Origin: Calothrix sp. PCC 7716 | GTDB lineage: Bacteria > Cyanobacteriota > Cyanobacteriia > Cyanobacteriales > Nostocaceae | NCBI RefSeq assembly: GCF_019977735.1 | Contig: NZ_AP025018.1 | Location: 2,108,001-2,172,000 of the forward strand | Direction: 5' to 3' | DNA: 64,000 nucleotides | In this document: positions 59,233 to 64,000 of the stretch, piece after piece | How positions within the stretch are numbered: the first letter of the stretch is position 1 | How the letters are laid out: each line of letters begins with the position of its first letter | Made by a program: the position numbers and the translations under genes | Notes under the pieces: generated by a model | Told to the model about the DNA's origin: nothing | What the model saw: only the letters and a program-made list of their open reading frames with translations | Databases searched by the model: none

Positions 59233-60369
59233 TTAAGAAGCGTGAGTCATTAAATATTGACCGTTACCATTATATTGACCATCACAACTAGCGAAATTGC
59301 GTGCAAACCAGATTAAATAGAATCTCCATATCCGGCGAAACTTGACATATTCCATACCGTAATTTAAATCTTTTACTATTGCCTGACTCTTGTCAAAATT
59401 AATAAGCCAGGTAGCAAATGTTTTAGAGTAATTAAAGCCGTTTATATACCATTTTTGGATTGTTTTCAAGTCTTTGTCATGGCTGGGAATTGCATCGTAG
59501 TTCCAGTAACGACCTTGGGGAAAAATGTACTTGTGTGTATAAACGCTGGATATATTGTTTGGAGTACGGACTGTAATTATGTGAATAAAAACTTTTCCAT
59601 TATCTTTGAGTAAAGAAGCTAGTTTTTGAAAAGATTTTGTTAAATTTCCAACATGCTCAAACAGCCCAATCGAGAGGATTTTATCAAACTTTGTCTCAAA
59701 TTTAGCATCATTTAAATTTCCTTCATATAAAGTAAATCGACCTGAACTGAGGTAGCTTTCAGAGTCTTGCATCTTATGTCTTATATATTCACATTGCTCG
59801 TGACTCAAATTTAAACCGGTGAACCTGACATTTGGAAACTTAGAAAGAATATAATTGGGAACGCATCCCCAACCACATCCAAAATCTATGATTTCGTCTC
59901 CGTCCTTGATGTCTAACTTTTCAATTACATCGTCAATCATTTGAATCTGAGATTGCTCAAGGTTTAATGCTCCTTTTTCCCACAATCCCATACTATACTT
60001 AGGATAAATAAGTTCACTTTCGCCTAACATTGCATTCAGCATCGTTTGAGGCAAATCATATTGAACCTTCATTAGCTCCTGTGATTCTTCGGCGATATGC
60101 TCAGTTTCTTTTAGTACCCATTCATAAGGTGCAAGCAAGGAAGGAAAATATTTAAAGAATATAGGCATCCAGGTATCAAAAAGTCCTTGCAAAACCGAAT
60201 CAGGAACCTCTAATCCATTTATATAAGCTTCTGCTACTGCCATTTGTATTGTATTCACGACCTGTACCGCTCCACGAGTACTTTTGTAAGCTAAGGTCGT
60301 TTTGGTATTTACATCTCCCACAAGAGGAATATATTTTTCAAAATCTTGTAATGCGGTGTTAGTACTCAT
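59233..60369 (-). CDS. Cyclopropane-fatty-acid-synthase-like SAM methyltransferase
   Basis: 378 residues. The SAM-binding motif DFGCGWGCVPNYIL, the FTGLNLSHEQCEYI strand and the catalytic-domain signature SIGLFEHVG fit CFA synthase/coclaurine N-methyltransferase-type enzymes. YDLPQTMLNAMLGESELIYPKYS is the canonical acyl-acceptor region. The N-terminus is helical without a signal peptide. The substrate may be unsaturated phospholipid chains or a small amine; not decided by sequence. Confidence 0.88.
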   Translation of the reverse strand: MSTNTALQDFEKYIPLVGDVNTKTTLAYKSTRGAVQVVNTIQMAVAEAYINGLEVPDSVLQGLFDTWMPIFFKYFPSLLAPYEWVLKETEHIAEESQELMKVQYDLPQTMLNAMLGESELIYPKYSMGLWEKGALNLEQSQIQMIDDVIEKLDIKDGDEIIDFGCGWGCVPNYILSKFPNVRFTGLNLSHEQCEYIRHKMQDSESYLSSGRFTLYEGNLNDAKFETKFDKILSIGLFEHVGNLTKSFQKLASLLKDNGKVFIHIITVRTPNNISSVYTHKYIFPQGRYWNYDAIPSHDKDLKTIQKWYINGFNYSKTFATWLINFDKSQAIVKDLNYGMEYVKFRRIWRFYLIWFARNFASCDGQYNGNGQYLMTHAS

Positions 60370-60783
60370 AATTAGGCTCCTTTTTCATTCAAACTGCTAC
60401 ATTTACAACCAGCATAAAGCAAAGCAACAAGAGTGCAGTCTAATCACAACAGAAAATATTATCTCAAACTGAATATCATCAATAATTCTGACAATTCAGT
60501 CAGTTACAAACACAAAAATCTGACGCGCAGTTATATCGCGTAAAAGCACATTCATTCTTTGACACAGCAGCTTTGACTCAACTGTACATTAATTGTTAAA
60601 ACATGAGCTGGGTCTTAATAAAACTAAATAACAATGCAGGTGCCACAACTGTTAATGCTCTAATGCTCAAGATAGTGTTTACAATTTTTATTAATTTACG
60701 ACTCACGACTTAACTAAAGTTAAGTGTATTTATCGAGATATCCGTCCAAAATAGATGAGACATTGTATCCTGATGAAAATAAA
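60370..60783. other. Intergenic region between methyltransferase and RTX gene
   Basis: AT-rich, no gene recognised. Divergent promoters are expected here. A GTG at 60724 would extend the RTX frame but lacks a ribosome binding site. Confidence 0.4.
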
Positions 60784-61422
60784 ATGGCAATTCTAACAGG
60801 TAATGCAAATACTAATATCCTGATCGGGACTCCAGATGATGACAATATTTCAGGTTTTGGAGGTAATGACTTTCTCTTCGCTGCTTCAGGTAACGACAGT
60901 GTTTTTGGTGATAATGGTAATGACTTGATTTCTGGTGGGGCTGGTGACGACTTCCTTGATGGTGGTAGCGGTGTAGACAGGCTTATTGGTGGTACGGGTA
61001 ATGATATCTTCTTTTTCTCTGATGACCCTTTTGTAGGAAGTACAGCAAATCCACCAGATGTGCTTACTGATTTTCAAATTGGGCAAGACCGACTGTTCTT
61101 CAGTAGCGATAAGCTGGGCATTAACAATCTTAGTTTCCAAACAGGCATTAGCGGTCAACTTTCCGGTGACAGCAATCTAATAGTACTACAGGACGGTTTT
61201 GCGAATGCAGGCGCCGCTGCACAAGCTATTGCAGATAACAACGCAATTACAGCTGATGCTGGTTTGTTTGTTTACTTTAATACCACATTAGGCTTTTCGA
61301 GAGTTGTGTTCTCTACAGACCTTAGTGACAGAGGTCAATTCAGTGTCCTCGGCAATCTCATAAATCAAACGGATGTTGCCAACCAAACGCAATTTACTGC
61401 GAATGAATTCGTGCTGGTCTAA
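60784..61422 (+). CDS. RTX/hemolysin-type calcium-binding protein
   Basis: 212 residues from ATG 60784. Nonapeptide calcium-binding repeats (GGxGxDxxx) run from about residue 10 to 75: GFGGNDFLF, GDNGNDLIS, GGAGDDFLD, GGTGNDIFF. The rest forms the C-terminal domain seen in secreted RTX proteins (DVLTDFQIGQDRLFFS). Likely secreted by a type I system from the C-terminal signal; no transporter is adjacent. A small cyanobacterial surface/bloom-type protein is typical. Confidence 0.88.
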   Translation: MAILTGNANTNILIGTPDDDNISGFGGNDFLFAASGNDSVFGDNGNDLISGGAGDDFLDGGSGVDRLIGGTGNDIFFFSDDPFVGSTANPPDVLTDFQIGQDRLFFSSDKLGINNLSFQTGISGQLSGDSNLIVLQDGFANAGAAAQAIADNNAITADAGLFVYFNTTLGFSRVVFSTDLSDRGQFSVLGNLINQTDVANQTQFTANEFVLV

Positions 61423-61440
61423 GATTTTCGCTCTATCAAA

Positions 61441-61470
61441 TTCCCGACAACCGCATTCCGAAGTCGGGAA
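61441..61470. terminator. TTCCCGAC/GTCGGGAA hairpin after RTX gene
   Basis: Perfect 8-base-pair stem with a 14-base loop, 19 bases past the RTX stop, facing the convergent DUF924 gene. A candidate bidirectional terminator. Confidence 0.6.
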
Positions 61471-61496
61471 TCTTGGTACTGAGTTAACCAGAAGCT

Positions 61497-62147
61497 TCAA
61501 GTGTTGGAGAGAAATTGCGACAGGTGGGACGGAAAAAGGCGCCTGTGTACGAACTGTCCTCTCTCAAGGTACTCAAGTTCTTCGGGGGTTGATTGGCGCC
61601 CTAGTATTTCGTTGCGATGAGGATGGCGCCCGAACCGTGCAATCACGTCACGATGTCCACGCGCTTGCGTTGCGGAAAACTCTAGCAAAGCGCGATACTC
61701 AATAGGCGCCTCATAAACAAGTTCATCTGCAAGCTTAATTGCCAACTCTAAGTTTTTGATCTCCTCAGAGTGTCCTAGTGGTAGTAAAAAGAAGGTCTTC
61801 TCCCAAGGTGTCTCAAGAGCAGCATAGTGACCAACTTCGATTCCTTCAAAAGTCAGCGCGCGAGCTTTTTCGTCCTGTGCGAATGCTTGAGCAGTTCCCC
61901 TATGAATAGTTCGTGAGAACTGGTCGAGGATAATAATAAGCGCAAGTCGTGACCGTGGTTGACTTGACCAGGCGCCGAGTTCACCTTGTGTAGCTTGTTC
62001 CAGTAGCAGTGAAAAATGCTCGGTTATATAGGTATCTCCACCCCCACGAAACCACCATTCCCACTGACGAACCATCGCCCCAGTATCATCGCTTACTTGG
62101 TTGGGAAACCAGAACTTTATAACATCTTCATATTGTTCAGTTTTCAA
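61497..62147 (-). CDS. DUF924 family protein
   Basis: 216 residues. YEDVIKFWFPNQ, LALIIILDQFSRTIHRGTAQAFAQD and FFLLPLGHSEEIKNLE are diagnostic of DUF924, an all-helical (TPR-like) bacterial family of unknown function. The conserved GHRDVIARFGRHPHRNEILGR segment is intact. Several GGCGCC palindromes lie within it. Confidence 0.9.
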   Translation of the reverse strand: MKTEQYEDVIKFWFPNQVSDDTGAMVRQWEWWFRGGGDTYITEHFSLLLEQATQGELGAWSSQPRSRLALIIILDQFSRTIHRGTAQAFAQDEKARALTFEGIEVGHYAALETPWEKTFFLLPLGHSEEIKNLELAIKLADELVYEAPIEYRALLEFSATQARGHRDVIARFGRHPHRNEILGRQSTPEELEYLERGQFVHRRLFPSHLSQFLSNT

Positions 62148-62401
62148 GGTGAACCTCCTCCTACATTTACTGACTTACATGTTTGCTTTTAATGCTTTAT
62201 GCAACACCATATAAATGAATAAAAGTAATCAGATTACCACTCAACATTTAAATATTGGTAGTATCTGATATCTTGCATCTCTACACATAAATTCTTGATT
62301 TTAAATAAGCATGTTTCTAATATTACTGATTGAGCTAGTTCATTTTAATGAACTTAAGCCCCAACGCCTACGGGTTTTAACACGCTTACGGGTATTGTAT
62401 A

Positions 62402-62920
62402 TTACAGTGTAGTTTTATCTACAAATAGACCTGGTATTTCTCTAAGGTCGTGACCCCCAAGTGTTAATGGTTGATTCAATACATCCATAGATTTGACTAT
62501 TACAATCTCGGATGCATTACTAGATTTAAGGGCATTTATTGCATTTTCAGGAATATCATCTAAGAAAATAATTATTTTTATAAATCCTTTATGTTGAATT
62601 GCAATATCAAACATTGTTTCAAGTTCTAGCCCATAGTCCCACAATTCATTTAAAGTGGGTATTCCATCTGGTCTTATTAGCTCAGAGTTTGGAACATATT
62701 CATCCCATACTGGCTCACAAGCTTCATTTCCTTTTGTTGTAATTGGATAGTCTGGAAAAACTCCCCAAAATGGTTCTCCTCTATTTACACGCCAACTAAT
62801 TGCAGGTAATAAATTACTTTTGACGTAATTATCGTATCCAACAAACTCTGCTTCGTTTCTTAACCATTTAACAAGTAGTTCCTGAGCATATTTTTGAGCG
62901 TGAGTTTTAGGTTTTAGCAT
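62402..62920 (-). CDS. Conserved hypothetical protein, possible PD-(D/E)XK-type
   Basis: 172 residues. It begins MLKPKTHAQKYAQELLVKWL, has AISWRVNRGEPFWGVFPDYPI and CEPVWDEY, and a MFDIAIQHKGFIKIIIFLDD strand. I recall a group of similar uncharacterised proteins in bacteria; the DIAIQHKG piece looks like a restriction-fold core strand with Asp and Gln-x-Lys, but this is weak. No function assigned. It lies between the DUF924 gene and the helicase gene. Confidence 0.5.
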   Translation of the reverse strand: MLKPKTHAQKYAQELLVKWLRNEAEFVGYDNYVKSNLLPAISWRVNRGEPFWGVFPDYPITTKGNEACEPVWDEYVPNSELIRPDGIPTLNELWDYGLELETMFDIAIQHKGFIKIIIFLDDIPENAINALKSSNASEIVIVKSMDVLNQPLTLGGHDLREIPGLFVDKTTL

Positions 62921-62933
62921 TTATTGTTCCTCG

Positions 62934-63056
62934 TTATTGTAATTTAACTTCATCCAAATCTAGATAATCATATACAAATGCTTTTCAAGAGCAACGGGTA
63001 AGGTATGTACTCATCATACTTCTGAAGTTGCGGCGCCTCGGTCACCAGGTGCCGTA
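62934..63056 (-). pseudogene. Duplicated end of the Lhr-type helicase gene
   Basis: Downstream of the helicase stop, the sequence repeats its last coding segment: APQLQKYDEYIPYPLL, then, after a one-base shift, KAFVYDYLDLDEVKLQ and TAA. This matches helicase residues APQLQKYDEYIPYPLL...KAFVHDYLDL. The copy likely holds the original gene end, while the helicase frame now ends in repeat-coded residues. It has no start codon. Confidence 0.82.
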
Positions 63057-63074
63057 AGAAAAAGTTTAGCCTGG

Positions 63075-63126
63075 ACAAAGATGCTTCGTACCTCAGCATG
63101 ACAAAGATGCTTCGTACCTCAGCATG
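63075..63126. repeat. Two tandem 26-base TGTCATGCTGAGGTACGAAG units
   Basis: ACAAAGATGCTTCGTACCTC-AGCATG occurs twice in direct tandem (period 26). The right copy is read in the helicase frame as VMLRYEASLSC plus stop. The same repeat occurs at 23462-23545. Confidence 0.9.
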
Positions 63127-64000
63127 ACATCATTTAAATCTAGATAATCATGGACGAATGCTTTTCTTAGCAACGGGTAAGGTATGTACTCATCATACTT
63201 CTGAAGTTGCGGGGCCTCTGCTTCACTTACCAGGTGTTCGGGTATTATACGCTGTGTACATAACGAAGTTATCTCCGGTTCAAGATTATCTACTTTATCT
63301 CTAGGTAATCTAACTGTAATATAGTATGGACACGAACCGCCAATACTTTTTATTTCTAACGATTCACGGCAAAAAGTATTTAGCATTCTTTCTAAAGTTT
63401 TAAACCCTGCTGTTCCTAACCAAGGAAATATTATACATTTACCTTTCGGTAGTCGCACAATATAGTTTTCATCTAAACCCAAGCCTTGTACTAGTTCGCG
63501 TACTTGTTTTAATCGCTTTAAAGCATTTGGTTGTAAATAGCTATATTCAGTATCTTCGCACAATACGCGACGCATACGTTGTAGAACTTTAGTATGTATG
63601 GCGCCACTACCACCACGCCAAAATACACTACCTTGTCCTTCAGTTGGTTTGACAGATATTGATTTTTTACGAAAGTCTACATCTAAGACTTGCCATGTTC
63701 TTCCTGCTAAACCAAATTCACTACCAACAGTTGGTATCATGGCTATACTACCAATATTAGTTGCATTACAGTTAACGGCAAATTCGAGATTTTCTGGGAA
63801 AACTGCATAGAACTGGAATCTATTGACTATTTTCTCGCCGTTCATGCCTAATATTAATCGACCTTTGTCTGTTTTCTGGATATGGTCAATACCTACTAGG
63901 TAGTTTAGTAATAATCGATAATCGTCTTGAGAGATATATTGAAAAGTTGATAAAGCTAAAACTCGTTTCGCCAAATTAGCTGGTGATATTTCACAATTAG
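63093..64000 (-). CDS. Lhr-type DEAD/DEAH helicase, C-terminal part (cut by window edge)
   Basis: The frame is open to the right edge (the TTG at 63974 is not a start; NCEISPAN-L reads through). The visible 300 residues match the C-terminal domain of Lhr-like helicases: DRLILGMNGEKIVNRFQFYAVF-like (GRLILGMNGEKIV then RFQFYAVFPENLEF), and LGTAGFKTLERMLNTF. The ATPase domains lie beyond the window. The last codons (VMLRYEASLSC) come from the inserted repeat at 63075-63126, replacing the natural end copied at 62934-63056. Confidence 0.82.
   Translation of the reverse strand, partial: NCEISPANLAKRVLALSTFQYISQDDYRLLLNYLVGIDHIQKTDKGRLILGMNGEKIVNRFQFYAVFPENLEFAVNCNATNIGSIAMIPTVGSEFGLAGRTWQVLDVDFRKKSISVKPTEGQGSVFWRGGSGAIHTKVLQRMRRVLCEDTEYSYLQPNALKRLKQVRELVQGLGLDENYIVRLPKGKCIIFPWLGTAGFKTLERMLNTFCRESLEIKSIGGSCPYYITVRLPRDKVDNLEPEITSLCTQRIIPEHLVSEAEAPQLQKYDEYIPYPLLRKAFVHDYLDLNDVMLRYEASLSC

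Noticed and set aside
60724-60783. GTG start extending the RTX protein by 20 residues
   Set aside because: No ribosome binding site, and RTX homologues of this type begin with MAxxTGN-like sequence as at 60784.

Overview
The window looks like a chromosome segment of a low-GC filamentous, heterocyst-type cyanobacterium (Nostocales). Supporting this are the fbp-tal-zwf-opcA gene order, an RbpA-type RRM protein, a class II (B12-dependent) ribonucleotide reductase, a CYP110-type P450, AvaK-like PRC/DUF2382 proteins, an RTX protein, many cyanobacteria-restricted DUF families (DUF1997, DUF3084, DUF4079, TIGR03943-type) and (CTGAGTG)n short tandem repeats. Genus cannot be fixed from the sequence. 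The palindrome GGCGCC occurs about 120 times (roughly one per 520 bp), while I noticed no copy of the usual cyanobacterial palindrome GCGATCGC.

Layout. 1-5.4 kb: AvaK-like stress proteins, a DUF3084 fragment-sized membrane protein, a CBS/histidine-kinase protein with a degraded ATPase domain, and a permease plus TIGR03943 partner module. 5.4-15.2 kb: an Ig-like/propeller envelope protein, a coiled-coil protein, a RecB/Cas4-like nuclease, a GNAT acetyltransferase, DUF4079, DUF1997, an SDR, a PAS histidine kinase and S-formylglutathione hydrolase. 15.1-22.7 kb: cobyrinate a,c-diamide synthase, then the oxidative pentose phosphate cluster fbp-tal-zwf-opcA read leftwards (G6PDH, its OpcA activator, transaldolase and FBPase; in heterocysts this route feeds NADPH to nitrogenase), then the RRM protein. 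23-31 kb: a frameshifted conserved gene, nrdJ, a PPOX-type flavoprotein, a VKOR-like protein, a Uma2 nuclease and a HEAT-repeat protein. 31-39 kb: cysE, then a 2-oxoadipate dioxygenase (DUF1338), a class III aminotransferase and an aldehyde dehydrogenase that together suggest lysine degradation. This set is split by an accessory island (AlkD-like, Rpn nuclease, Panacea antitoxin and putative toxin) bounded by hairpin repeats.

39.5-44.1 kb is a rearranged zone: partial copies of a cyclase gene and of a 92-codon gene, an AraC-type regulator that has lost its HTH, and a large gene in which an acyl-CoA dehydrogenase and a cyclase are fused through dispersed-repeat sequence. 44.7-50.2 kb: a P-type ATPase with a small membrane partner and a di-heme MauG-like peroxidase. 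50.6-54.4 kb: a peptide-type ABC binding protein and permease, with the second permease truncated next to an MNT/HEPN pair whose HEPN gene carries an in-frame TAG. 54.7-64 kb: a transaldolase-like protein, P450, MFS transporter, a DUF4258/DUF2283 pair beside an SH3 remnant, a cyclopropane-fatty-acid-synthase-like methyltransferase, an RTX protein, DUF924, an unknown protein and the C-terminal part of an Lhr-type helicase whose gene end is duplicated around a tandem repeat.

The most distinctive character of the region is its load of small dispersed repeats (at least seven families). They sit at gene ends, form hairpins, supply stop codons, enter coding frames and mark duplication or truncation junctions. 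All identifications are by reading motifs and family resemblance; no searches were run.
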